Part shown: one piece after another, positions 9,797 to 18,391 of the stretch | Layout of the letters: each line of letters starts with the position of its first letter | Numbering within the stretch: the first letter of the stretch is position 1 | Assembly (NCBI RefSeq): GCF_001614315.2 | Contig: NZ_LVEG02000020.1 | Location: forward strand, 1 to 64,000 | Length of the DNA: 64,000 nt | Source: Halofilum ochraceum | Lineage (GTDB): Bacteria > Pseudomonadota > Gammaproteobacteria > XJ16 > Halofilaceae | Direction of reading: 5' to 3' | Position numbers and translations under genes: made by a program | The notes under the pieces: generated by a model | What the model saw: only the letters and a program-made list of their open reading frames with translations | The model's database searches: none | Told to the model about the DNA's origin: nothing

Positions 9797-11050
9797 TTAC
9801 TCGTCGCGCGCCCGGAACCTCTCAATCACGTTGAACAACTCGGCCCCCAAAACACGATAATCGAGTTTCTGAAGGGCATACTGGCGCCCCCTAGCGCCCA
9901 TTTCGCGGCGATGTGCCGGATCCATCGCCTGCAGCCGCCGAACACCCTCGGCAATTGCCGCCGGATCGCCAGCAGGGACCGTGACTCCCGCAGCACACCG
10001 GGCAATCGGATCGCCCCTTCCCGAAAACGAGTGCAATATCGGACGGCCCGAAAGTAGATACTCCGAAATCTTGCTCGCCCCGATACCGAAGTCGTACAGA
10101 CTACTATCGGCCCATCCAAGGTAGAGTGCATCACACCCCTGGAGCGCTTCCATGACGTGTCGTTTCTCGATCACCCCTTTAAACCGGACATTCGTAATCC
10201 CTCGTTCTTCAACGATTCTTTCAAGGCGCTGCCGGTCTTTGCCGTCCCCATACAGGATAAACTGTACGCTGGATTCAACCTCCAGCAGGCTCGCGGCATC
10301 TAACAGATACTCGAGCGCGTTCGAGAGACCAATCGTCCCCGCGTACCCGACTACAAACGCGGACGGTCCAACGTCCCTGACAGGTTCATTGCTTGCATTC
10401 TCACCACCGGCAACATCCTCAACAGGAACCCCATTGGGCAGCCATGTAAATCGATCACTATCGACCCCAAACGCCTCCAGATGCCGCCGGGCGTGCTCCA
10501 GATTCGAGGTGATATGATCAGCGTTGTCGTATGCCTTCCGCTCCAGATGGCGCATCATCATAACGAGCGGATTGTGGTGTGATATCGAGCCGATCTTTTC
10601 CAGCGTAACCGGCCAGATATCGCGGATATCGAGTATTGATTTCGCACCAAATCGCCGCGCCAACGCTTGTGCCGTGCCGACGCCGATCAAAGGGGGGCTG
10701 GAAGCAATAATCACATCAGGCGTTTCCGAAATCGCCGCGGCATTACGCCGCAGCCGCCATCCGAAGAGAAACCAACTCAGGATGCGGAGCCTGCTGTGAG
10801 CGTTCCCATAACTCCGCATGCGGATCCAGGCAACCCGCAGATTGCTTTCGATTTCTTTTTTATGGACCACGCCCTCGTTCGGGAGATCTGGCGGGGCGCT
10901 CATGAGATGATGCCAGCTGGCGGCGACCAGATAGACGGAACACCCGCGCCGCGCCAGCTCCCGCGCGTAATAGTACACGCGCCCGCCGTTCCCGGTTTCC
11001 GGCGTAGTCGCTTCTTGATGGACCAGCCAGACGGTCGGGTTACTACGCAC
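9797..11050 (-). CDS. Glycosyltransferase family 4 (GT-B fold)
   Basis: 417-residue cytoplasmic glycosyltransferase. The N-terminal domain begins with VWLVHQEATTPETGNGGRV, a nucleotide-sugar transferase start with a glycine-rich acceptor loop. The C-terminal domain shows FVVGYAGTIGLSNALEYLLDA and later ISEYLLSGRPIL, the GT4 donor-binding region around the usual EX7E position. It resembles WbuB/WcaI-like enzymes that act on undecaprenyl-linked acceptors. Donor and linkage cannot be told. It is 47 bases downstream of another GT4 gene in operon II. Confidence 0.9.
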   Translation of the reverse strand: MRSNPTVWLVHQEATTPETGNGGRVYYYARELARRGCSVYLVAASWHHLMSAPPDLPNEGVVHKKEIESNLRVAWIRMRSYGNAHSRLRILSWFLFGWRLRRNAAAISETPDVIIASSPPLIGVGTAQALARRFGAKSILDIRDIWPVTLEKIGSISHHNPLVMMMRHLERKAYDNADHITSNLEHARRHLEAFGVDSDRFTWLPNGVPVEDVAGGENASNEPVRDVGPSAFVVGYAGTIGLSNALEYLLDAASLLEVESSVQFILYGDGKDRQRLERIVEERGITNVRFKGVIEKRHVMEALQGCDALYLGWADSSLYDFGIGASKISEYLLSGRPILHSFSGRGDPIARCAAGVTVPAGDPAAIAEGVRRLQAMDPAHRREMGARGRQYALQKLDYRVLGAELFNVIERFRARDE

Positions 11051-11097
11051 GCAACGTCCTTTCTCGATTTGCGATCCGGTTCGGAGTCAACAAGCGG

Positions 11098-12258
11098 TTA
11101 CAGTTCCCGGCAAGTTCCGTCCATGGACAACAACCGACGGTAGAAATCCAGCAGCTTCTCCCCCTCATGCCCCCAGTTGTAGCGCTCTTCGACTGCCGCC
11201 CGTCCACGCTCGCCCATGCGTTCGGCCTCTTCAGGGTGATCGAGTATCCACTGCATCGCGGACGCAATCGCCTTCGGATCGAGCGGATCCACGAGCAGAC
11301 CGCAGCGCGCCTCGTCGATAATCCGGCGCCAGAGGGGAAAATCCGACGCGATCACGGGGAGCCCGCAGGCCATGTACTCAAACATCTTGACAGGGTACGC
11401 ATCCGGGTAGCCACCCTCCGGGTGCAGCACCACCAACCCCGCCCGGGCACCGCCCAGCAGATCGGCGATCTTCGCCCGCCCAGCCCACCCATGGAAAACG
11501 ACCCGCGACCACGCGGCATCCGCCCGCATTTCCGCTTCCAGCGCGTCCGGTCGGATCGCACCGGCGAGCTGCAGCCGGGCACCTCCCGATTCGGGCAGGT
11601 GAACCAGCGCGCGAACCATCTCCCGAGCCCCGCGGATGGCCTCAATTGCGCCGACGTACACGAAATCCGGCGGGCGTCGGGCATAGGGTATGGCCTCCGC
11701 CGGAGCCAGTTCCGACAGGATGGGGAAATTCTGCACCACCGCGATCTTGCCGGCGGGGAATCTTCGGGCAATCAGCGGCGTCGCCGCAACGACCCCCGTA
11801 AACACCCGCCCAGCCACCCACTCAACCCCCGCGAACAACCACCCCACCGGCCGCCGCAGCGGCCGCGGCAACCAGGCTTTCGCGAGAATCTGCCGGGGCA
11901 CGTCCTCATGCACATCATAAATCACCCGGTACCCCAGCAGAGACAGGATCAGGCACGGCGGAATCAACTCGGGATCGTGGAAATGCACGACGACCGGCCG
12001 AAGCCGTCTAACATGCTGAACAACACGCCAACCTCCAACTACTGATCGGCCGAACCGACCACTTGGCAGGATACCGACATCGATACTCCGACAGCCTGCG
12101 TACTCGCGATCAACACAACCCGCTCCATCCGCGACCATGAGCATGCACCGGCGTGGCCAAGCCTGCGTCAGCACACGTAACTCCTTGCCCCGGATACGGG
12201 CATCATCGCGTCGATGAACCGTCGTTATATGTAGAATGCCGTTGGTTTCCCTGTCCAC
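11098..12258 (-). CDS. Glycosyltransferase family 4
   Basis: GT-B glycosyltransferase of about 386 residues. It starts with ILHITTVHRRDDARI, typical of GT4 enzymes of O-antigen and exopolysaccharide clusters. The C-terminal half contains VVLHPEGGYPDAYPVKMFEYMACGLP, the donor-site loop with the conserved EX7E glutamates. I favour a GTG start at 12258, just before ILHITTVH; an ATG at 12312 would add 18 residues with no family resemblance. Donor sugar unknown. Confidence 0.88.
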   Translation of the reverse strand: MDRETNGILHITTVHRRDDARIRGKELRVLTQAWPRRCMLMVADGAGCVDREYAGCRSIDVGILPSGRFGRSVVGGWRVVQHVRRLRPVVVHFHDPELIPPCLILSLLGYRVIYDVHEDVPRQILAKAWLPRPLRRPVGWLFAGVEWVAGRVFTGVVAATPLIARRFPAGKIAVVQNFPILSELAPAEAIPYARRPPDFVYVGAIEAIRGAREMVRALVHLPESGGARLQLAGAIRPDALEAEMRADAAWSRVVFHGWAGRAKIADLLGGARAGLVVLHPEGGYPDAYPVKMFEYMACGLPVIASDFPLWRRIIDEARCGLLVDPLDPKAIASAMQWILDHPEEAERMGERGRAAVEERYNWGHEGEKLLDFYRRLLSMDGTCREL

Positions 12259-12312
12259 ACTCGGTTCCGAATAAAGTAGTTGCTTATGTATCCGACACCA
12301 ACCCCGGCCCAT

Positions 12313-12676
12313 CCGCCATGCTCAGGATTGTAATTGCTCTACCGTTGATCGAGTTCGATCATCGACCACCATACGAATTTAGACTCTCCAACACTGACGT
12401 CGTAAATATTCACCGCAATACCTTCATAGACCCGATTACCCGAGACAGCGCGGGATCACCCGATTGATCAAGATCGCTGACTCCGAACTGATCATGACAC
12501 TTGCAAATCCGGTACCGCCGTTAGGCCAGATCGCCCGACCTAACTCGCCGCCTCTCACCAGTCGTTCCGCACACTCGCAACACACGATCATAATTCGATT
12601 GTCATCGTTTCAATAAACACACCCACCCTGCGTCACTGCCAATCTGTCGCAATACCTCCGCGACGGCCACCACACG
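12313..12676. other. Gap with no recognised feature
   Basis: About 360 bases, visibly more AT-rich than the housekeeping parts of the window. I find no gene, repeat or clear terminator. It separates the methyltransferase gene from the downstream glycosyltransferase and may carry a secondary promoter. Confidence 0.45.
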
Positions 12677-13258
12677 CTATCGGCGCACTGCTCCTCGTAC
12701 CCACACCAGTCGCTCAGGCCGTTTCGGCCTGCTTATCTCTTTAAGAAGGTCCGCGTCGAAATCGAGAAGATCAGAGTATCTCGCATCAATATCCCGCGCG
12801 CTCGAGAATGTCCGAACGTGCCCCGCAGAGTCATAATTTGGAACGCTTATAATCACCTTGGACCCGCGAGGCAGCCGCCTGATAAGCTCCCGATCTTTCG
12901 TAATATGTTCTAACACTTCGGTTATGATAAATGTTCCATGCTCCGCAAATAGATGCTCCGCGTCAGCCGAAAACACATCCATTTGTTTAAACGTGAACGA
13001 TGGGACGTAGTCTTGCGCTTCATTAATCCGAACGCCGGAAAAATCAATACCTTGATAATTTACAAATCCGGCTCTACGCAATGCCTCCGCGCAACGTCCC
13101 GTTCCGCATCCCACATCCAATATTGGTCCGGCCGGGTTCCACTGATGGAGAAACTCCACAACGGTATCGTATATCGGCCGCCATGGTGATTCTTCATAAG
13201 GCACCAATACACGATCCATCCTCGAATCGTAGAAATCCGATTGTTGTTCCTTTCCCAT
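12677..13258 (-). CDS. Class I SAM-dependent methyltransferase
   Basis: 193-residue methyltransferase of the Methyltransf_11/UbiE-like type. The SAM-binding motif I is ILDVGCGTGRCAEAL (about residues 45-59), followed by an acidic motif II (GIDFSG) and TEVLEHI as the post-II block. Its position in the polysaccharide operon suggests methylation of a sugar hydroxyl or of the chain end, but the substrate is unknown. The C-terminus is short and basic. Codon use looks less GC-rich than in the flanking genes. Confidence 0.85.
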   Translation of the reverse strand: MGKEQQSDFYDSRMDRVLVPYEESPWRPIYDTVVEFLHQWNPAGPILDVGCGTGRCAEALRRAGFVNYQGIDFSGVRINEAQDYVPSFTFKQMDVFSADAEHLFAEHGTFIITEVLEHITKDRELIRRLPRGSKVIISVPNYDSAGHVRTFSSARDIDARYSDLLDFDADLLKEISRPKRPERLVWVRGAVRR

Positions 13259-13809
13259 TTTCTAAACTCCAGTCTATTGACATTAACCCTCCTGCCCCGT
13301 CAGTTGCAGCGCATCAAACGAATCGGGAAATACTAGTACCCGGACCTGCACTAGAGATGGTGCCTCACCGTTTTTCGCCACCCCAGAAGACGCGACAGGG
13401 CGTGTAGTTGAGAGGTACCGCGGTTACGCTCGCAGTTCAACCGGACATGGTGATCCGCGCGCTCATGCGCGGGGCAACGCCGCCGGACACGCACCGGCGG
13501 AAAGATCAGCGCGTACCAGCTCGAGCTCGGCGCGTCACTAGCCAATCGAACCTGGCACGCGCACCCGGTCACCCCCCGGATCCAGCACGACCTCGACGTC
13601 TTCGGAGAGTTGTAAAAACGTACCTGCCGCCAGCACGGCTATCTATTCAATCGGAAGTACGAGCACACAGACGCTGGACGAGACATTGCGCCGAAAGACG
13701 CCATTCCCAACCATCAAGAAGACACACAGAATCGCCGCCATGACCTACCATAATCGGGTTCCCCGGCGACCCCGTTTGTCGGGTACGTACGGAATCAGCA
13801 CAGTGATCG
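13259..13809. other. 550-base gap, no convincing gene
   Basis: The stretch separates the ABC-type membrane protein from the methyltransferase. Small open frames exist on both strands (for example 13408-13743 plus) but are arginine- and proline-rich and resemble no family I know. It is where the ATPase half of the adjacent transporter might have been expected, yet I see no Walker motifs. It may be decayed DNA. Confidence 0.45.
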
Positions 13810-14877
13810 CTACGGCTGTAAAGACTGCTGGCCTTCCAGAGTATCGACAATCTTGTAGTACCTCGATACTTGGCTATAAAACCTATTGATGTTAGTGATG
13901 GCCGCCATCAAACCCTTGAGGCCCGAAAATGTCCGTTGCAAAACGAGGAAGTACAAAATGACCATGCCCCACTCAACAGTCCCACCTCCGACGCGATACG
14001 CCAAGCTCACAAAAAGCACCGTAACCGCAGCGATCAACGTGATTCCGCTTATTAGGCTGCTTTCGGCAATCACCTTCAACCGGTCGTCTCGTGAATTAAG
14101 GTTTCGCACGACTTCAGGACTTTTCAGAGGATCACTATAGGTCGACCGAGAGTCTCCTTCCGTTGCCGACCTCGAACCACGCGCTTTTACGGCGTTTCGG
14201 TACGCCTTTGCCGCCCCTGCTTCGCTCCGTTCCCACACCTCGTTGATCTTTGCGGCTTTCATGCTCGTTTGCCCCTGGAATTTTACTGATACCGCACCTA
14301 CCACGGTCAACGCCATTGTGACCACAGGATCCAGCGCAAACAGGATCACTCCTCCCACGCTCAGCATCAAACCTGGCAATACGGCTCCGAGGAATACGTA
14401 GACAACTCGCCCATTCGTCGTCGCATACCCTTTTATCGATCTGTATAGCAGTCTGTCCGCGTCATTCCTGTTGCCAAAGTCCAACTTCTTGACCTGGCTC
14501 ACGTCGTATGCGCGTTCCAGCGCCCGTAGGACTCTTCGGATGCAGTACTCTGCATACCCACGGCGAACCTTTACCGAAAGCACTTTCGCCAAGAACTCCG
14601 CTAACGCTCCGGAAGCGAGAAGCCCCAGGATCATAAACACGGACAAACCGATCCCGACCGGAGATAGTGCGTCCAATCCCTGCACGCCCGGCACAAGTGT
14701 TGCGCCCGACTGCACCCGACCAACGTAATGCGCCGCCACGCCCAGCGCACTGAACTGAGCCACCAGCCCCCATATGCTCAGTCCTACAACAGGGATCGAC
14801 CACTTCCGCTGCTGCCAAATTCCATCGGAGAACACACGTCGCGCAAGAACCGCATACGTCTTGATACGCGCACGCAC
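13810..14877 (-). CDS. Orphan ABC-exporter-type transmembrane domain protein
   Basis: 355-residue membrane protein with about six hydrophobic segments (near residues 28-50, 75-98, 158-180, 183-200, 280-300 and 303-325). The end, with FSGLKGLMAAITNINRF then SRYYKIVDTLE, looks like the last helix and linker that lead into the nucleotide-binding domain of ABC exporters. The frame stops there; no Walker A, signature LSGGQ or Walker B is seen here or in neighbouring frames. It could be a truncated exporter, a half-transporter using an ATPase encoded elsewhere, or a scaffold. A role in glycan export is only inferred from context. Confidence 0.6.
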   Translation of the reverse strand: MRARIKTYAVLARRVFSDGIWQQRKWSIPVVGLSIWGLVAQFSALGVAAHYVGRVQSGATLVPGVQGLDALSPVGIGLSVFMILGLLASGALAEFLAKVLSVKVRRGYAEYCIRRVLRALERAYDVSQVKKLDFGNRNDADRLLYRSIKGYATTNGRVVYVFLGAVLPGLMLSVGGVILFALDPVVTMALTVVGAVSVKFQGQTSMKAAKINEVWERSEAGAAKAYRNAVKARGSRSATEGDSRSTYSDPLKSPEVVRNLNSRDDRLKVIAESSLISGITLIAAVTVLFVSLAYRVGGGTVEWGMVILYFLVLQRTFSGLKGLMAAITNINRFYSQVSRYYKIVDTLEGQQSLQP

Positions 14878-14888
14878 TTCGCCCTCTC

Positions 14889-15779
14889 CTATGCTCGACC
14901 CAGAAATGTTTTTCCGGCACGTCTTATTTTTTCGATAACAGTCTCCGATTTTGGATCTGGCTGGTCGCTTTCATCGCGTTCCACTTCGTACATACGAGCT
15001 GGCTCAAATAAAAACTTACGCTTCCAGTGCTGCAGCCCTTCACCGCCTTGGTAAAATCCTGCGTACACTAGGTAGTCCAATCCCGTCGCATGCGGATTAT
15101 TCGGATCCAATAACCATTCCATAATCGCGAGATGCAAGCGGTACATGACCCCGGTTTTCAGATAATCGCCATGACCGATAATCAGCGAGTACAAGGCGAA
15201 GTTCCCTAATCGCCGGAGATCAATATAAGCGACCAATTTTTCATCAGTCTGCACGCGCCCCTGGGAATAGCCTTCAACCGATTCGAACGCTCCCCACCAG
15301 ATGTCATAGTGTTTCGTGCACGCCGGCTCACTCCAACGGTGATAAGAATCAGGCCATCCCCCCAGTTCCTCAACCGTCTTGTGATACGAATCGCGCATTG
15401 CACCACCACTCCGGACAGCCTTGGATTCATTGATTTCGTGGATATCCGGAACGAATAGACGGCGATCAAAAGGCGCGCAACGGATACCGAACTTCTCGGC
15501 TTTCTTCGCCTGCCGTAGTGACTCACCCTTTGATCTCTTTCGTACCGCTTCCCGATATTGCTCATGCGTCACCCCGCTCAGACGGAGGACGGCTGCAACG
15601 ACCTTTGGCGGTTCATCCTCCTTACCACTTATATAATTTCCATTGCCAAGTCGCTCACGCGATTTACCTACCATCCGCGAACACTTTCTGCTGGTCCTGC
15701 AAATCGCATTATCAAGCGCGAAGTCTACGAGAACTTCGTTACCTTCTTCGGCTTGCTCATTCATCGGTTTCGCGTTCAT
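14889..15779 (-). CDS. Hypothetical protein, possibly GNAT-like
   Basis: 296 residues, no signal peptide or membrane segment seen, and I do not recognise the family. The central part, with KLVAYIDLRRLGNFALYSLI, then HGDYLKTGVMYRLHLAIMEW, has the strand-strand-helix rhythm of GNAT or leucyl/arginyl-transferase folds. An acyltransferase that modifies an amino sugar is therefore a possible but weak guess. The C-terminus (ESVIEKIRRAGKTFLGRA-like) is basic. It ends 11 bases before the ABC-type gene and is probably co-transcribed with it. Base composition is lower in GC than most of the window. Confidence 0.55.
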   Translation of the reverse strand: MNAKPMNEQAEEGNEVLVDFALDNAICRTSRKCSRMVGKSRERLGNGNYISGKEDEPPKVVAAVLRLSGVTHEQYREAVRKRSKGESLRQAKKAEKFGIRCAPFDRRLFVPDIHEINESKAVRSGGAMRDSYHKTVEELGGWPDSYHRWSEPACTKHYDIWWGAFESVEGYSQGRVQTDEKLVAYIDLRRLGNFALYSLIIGHGDYLKTGVMYRLHLAIMEWLLDPNNPHATGLDYLVYAGFYQGGEGLQHWKRKFLFEPARMYEVERDESDQPDPKSETVIEKIRRAGKTFLGRA

Positions 15780-15996
15780 GTCCCTTTATGCCCTCTCACT
15801 TACATGTCCCGGAACAGCATCAATCGTCTCCATTTCGATCCGACCAGAGCCACGGATCTGTCCCGGACCCGCTGCGGATCCAATGAATCGACGCAGCGAC
15901 GGTCGTCTGCGCGGCTGCTCCAACTTCTATCACACTCGGACGGGAGTGCTGCGCCCCCCGTATAGTTTTAGCGTTGGCCCGCATACTGGCGCCGGG

Positions 15997-17949
15997 TCAG
16001 CATTCTCCGGCAGGCTCATGGAGGTCATAGCCAAGGTTGACGAGTAAATCGCCCGCAATCGCGTCGAATCTCGCGATTTCTTCCGGCGAAAGATCCCTTT
16101 TGTATCGTCCAACCGAGGTTCCATTAATCGGTTGAGCCACCTGCGCTTTACTCGGGTGGGCAACACTGGAAGACACTACGGAGTGTTCATTTTCCTGGTG
16201 GGACAAGAGAGCCTCTTGCCAGCCTTCCCCGAGCCAATTCATGATCGGCCCCAACGTTTCCCGCGGCGACGAGACGATATCTTCGTACCTTACTTCTCGA
16301 TACTTAAGGCCAGCACTCGACGAGCGAGCTCCCTCTACCAATGCGACCCATCCTTCTGCAGCCGCCTCTATATCGCGGTAGCCCCACGAACCATGTTCAG
16401 CCAGTTGCGAAGCAGCGACATCTCGACCGTCCCGAATTACGTGGAGGTAACAGGCTTCGGGCCACATCCCGCCGTATCTTGTGAGGTTCTTCACCTCCCG
16501 CATAATTTTAAAGCCCCATCTACTCGCGCGACTCTCGCGCGCCGCATACTGGCCCAACCGCTCCACTAGCGCGCAGCGATCCTCGAAGGACTCGATATCC
16601 GAATTACGCTCTTGAGACACGCGCCGTATTATGTCGCGCAAACTGTTCGGCGAAATACCGGCTCGCGAACAACGGTTAATAAATTGAATACCCGGCTTCG
16701 CATCTTCATCATCTGTCCTGCTGCCATGGCGGACACTACTCCCCCCCTTTGTGGATCGCGCGACGAGGCATCTCATGATATAGGGACCGAGATTGGGAAG
16801 TTTTTTCCCATTAAAGTGCAACTCTGGTCCGATCGCCATCTCGGAGTGCGAATCAAGGATTACCGAGGCCAGGGTGGTCCCGGACCGGCCATCACCGCCG
16901 ATAAACACCGGCGGCGAGCACGCCTGCTTATACTTGTCGACTGTTGGATTGTTCCTCAATGCGACGTCTGCAAATCGCTTCAGCCACGTTCCTCTCCCTT
17001 TCGATCGAACACCACGCGGCTTCCTCACCAACGTGTCCGGCCAGACCGCTTCTCCCCACTCTCCACGACCATACATTGCAATTATTTCCTGGTACCACTT
17101 CGCCGACGCCAGCCGGGCCGTCTCCGAGTAAGGGGTCGCATAATATTGCGGATGCAAAAGGATTCTATAACGGCCACCGGGTCGCATCGTTTCGATAAAT
17201 CGCCTCGGGTCCCTAGACGCTACGTCGACCCGTTGACCGTTCATTCCACCATCGCTATAACCTCCGTCGACCCGGACGGTGTGCCGATTGTGTACCCATT
17301 TCAACTTACTTCGAAGATCAGGTGGCAACTCAATTGCGGCATTGGATTGTCCGTCAGCACCACGAACGCCGCCATGAGGTGAGAAGAATTCAATGTTAAA
17401 CTCTTCCTTCAGGCGCGCATAATCCGATCGCAATATTTCTTGCGCTTTGTCCAGATCAAATTCCGCTCTCTCGACGGCGTTCGAGTGATAACCAATCACG
17501 AACCCCTCGCGTTCAGCCTGCTTAAGAGTCTCATAGCAGATTGGATAAGGCTTTTTCCGAACAATGCCCTGCTTCGCCAACGTGACTCGCTCTAGCGCCT
17601 CATTGAATATCATGACGTTCGATCGCAGACCAAAACTCCGCTCGGCTTCTATCGCGGCTGTAGTGCGGTCCGGATTGTTATCAACATCATGCTGGATAAG
17701 AAGGTAAATCTTACTTCGATCTATTCGCCCGCTCTTCAGCCCTTCTTTCCATCTTTTCCACTCATCAATATAGTGTTCTTCGTAATTCTCGTCACCTTGC
17801 CAGCAAAGGTCCGCGTACGTGATTACCTCGATTAGATCTCGATTTCGGTACAGGAATCGAAAGAAATCCAGCAGGAATTCAAACGGGATCGCACCATCGC
17901 GTTTTTTCTGCATTGTATAGTCGTTTTGAGAACCAGGGTCTCGGGTCAT
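15997..17949 (-). CDS. Fused polysaccharide-deacetylase-like / sulfotransferase protein (fusion 1)
   Basis: 650-residue two-domain protein. The N-terminal domain (about 20-305) has a polysaccharide-deacetylase-like pattern: QHDVD at 86-90, GYHSN at 153-157, SPHGG at 190-194 and LLHPQ at 264-268. The C-terminal domain (about 345-645) is a PAPS-dependent sulfotransferase: 5'-phosphosulfate loop GGDGRSGTT at 351-359 and 3'-phosphate motif VIRDGRDVAAS at 504-514. The order deacetylase then sulfotransferase is that of animal heparan sulfate NDST enzymes. Inference: it deacetylates an N-acetyl amino sugar and N-sulfates the free amine. The metal site is not the canonical CE4 HxxxH, so activity needs proof. 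No signal peptide; cytoplasmic. Confidence 0.8.
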   Translation of the reverse strand: MTRDPGSQNDYTMQKKRDGAIPFEFLLDFFRFLYRNRDLIEVITYADLCWQGDENYEEHYIDEWKRWKEGLKSGRIDRSKIYLLIQHDVDNNPDRTTAAIEAERSFGLRSNVMIFNEALERVTLAKQGIVRKKPYPICYETLKQAEREGFVIGYHSNAVERAEFDLDKAQEILRSDYARLKEEFNIEFFSPHGGVRGADGQSNAAIELPPDLRSKLKWVHNRHTVRVDGGYSDGGMNGQRVDVASRDPRRFIETMRPGGRYRILLHPQYYATPYSETARLASAKWYQEIIAMYGRGEWGEAVWPDTLVRKPRGVRSKGRGTWLKRFADVALRNNPTVDKYKQACSPPVFIGGDGRSGTTLASVILDSHSEMAIGPELHFNGKKLPNLGPYIMRCLVARSTKGGSSVRHGSRTDDEDAKPGIQFINRCSRAGISPNSLRDIIRRVSQERNSDIESFEDRCALVERLGQYAARESRASRWGFKIMREVKNLTRYGGMWPEACYLHVIRDGRDVAASQLAEHGSWGYRDIEAAAEGWVALVEGARSSSAGLKYREVRYEDIVSSPRETLGPIMNWLGEGWQEALLSHQENEHSVVSSSVAHPSKAQVAQPINGTSVGRYKRDLSPEEIARFDAIAGDLLVNLGYDLHEPAGEC

Positions 17950-18391
17950 GTCATCAGATCTCTATATGTCTCGTCACAGTCGTGGCCACTCAATCCAGCT
18001 GGCCCAACCGAACTACATCGGGATAGACGCGTGTCGCCGGATCAGTGATCCGGCGACGGGCTATTGGTGCGCGCTACGTACGCTCATAGCAGGACCATAT
18101 TGGATTCGGCAGCGCTAATGGACACTGGACTGAAGCCCGCCGTCAAAACGACGGACCCATATAATCCTTATACGACCGTTCAGTCCAATCGACAGGCCAT
18201 GCGAATCCTCGTTGGCTCAGCGTTCTAATTCACAGTGTTGGTCGCAGGGATGTCCGTCGGTTCCTGCGCTAACGTTCGCTAGACAAAGGCCTAGTCGCCG
18301 GTCGCGCGAGCAAGGGAGATTCAAGGGGCGAAAATTACGCAATTTTCCGACCTTCCGTTTGCTTTACACGCCCTGTAAGGCGCGCAGCATA
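17950..18391. other. Structured 440-base gap between the two fusion genes
   Basis: I see no gene. A perfect palindrome with 12-base arms around one central base lies at 18033-18057, about 85 bases upstream of the fusion 1 start. Upstream in the transcript, GGACTGAA (18127-18134) pairs with TTCAGTCC (18179-18186) and encloses a smaller CCGTC/GACGG hairpin. Terminator, operator, RNA leader or remains of a mobile element are all possible. Confidence 0.5.

Noticed and set aside
13408-13743. Possible small gene or transposase remnant in the 550-base gap
   Set aside because: I compared the frames by eye with common transposase patterns and saw no convincing match, so I left it as an unexplained gap.
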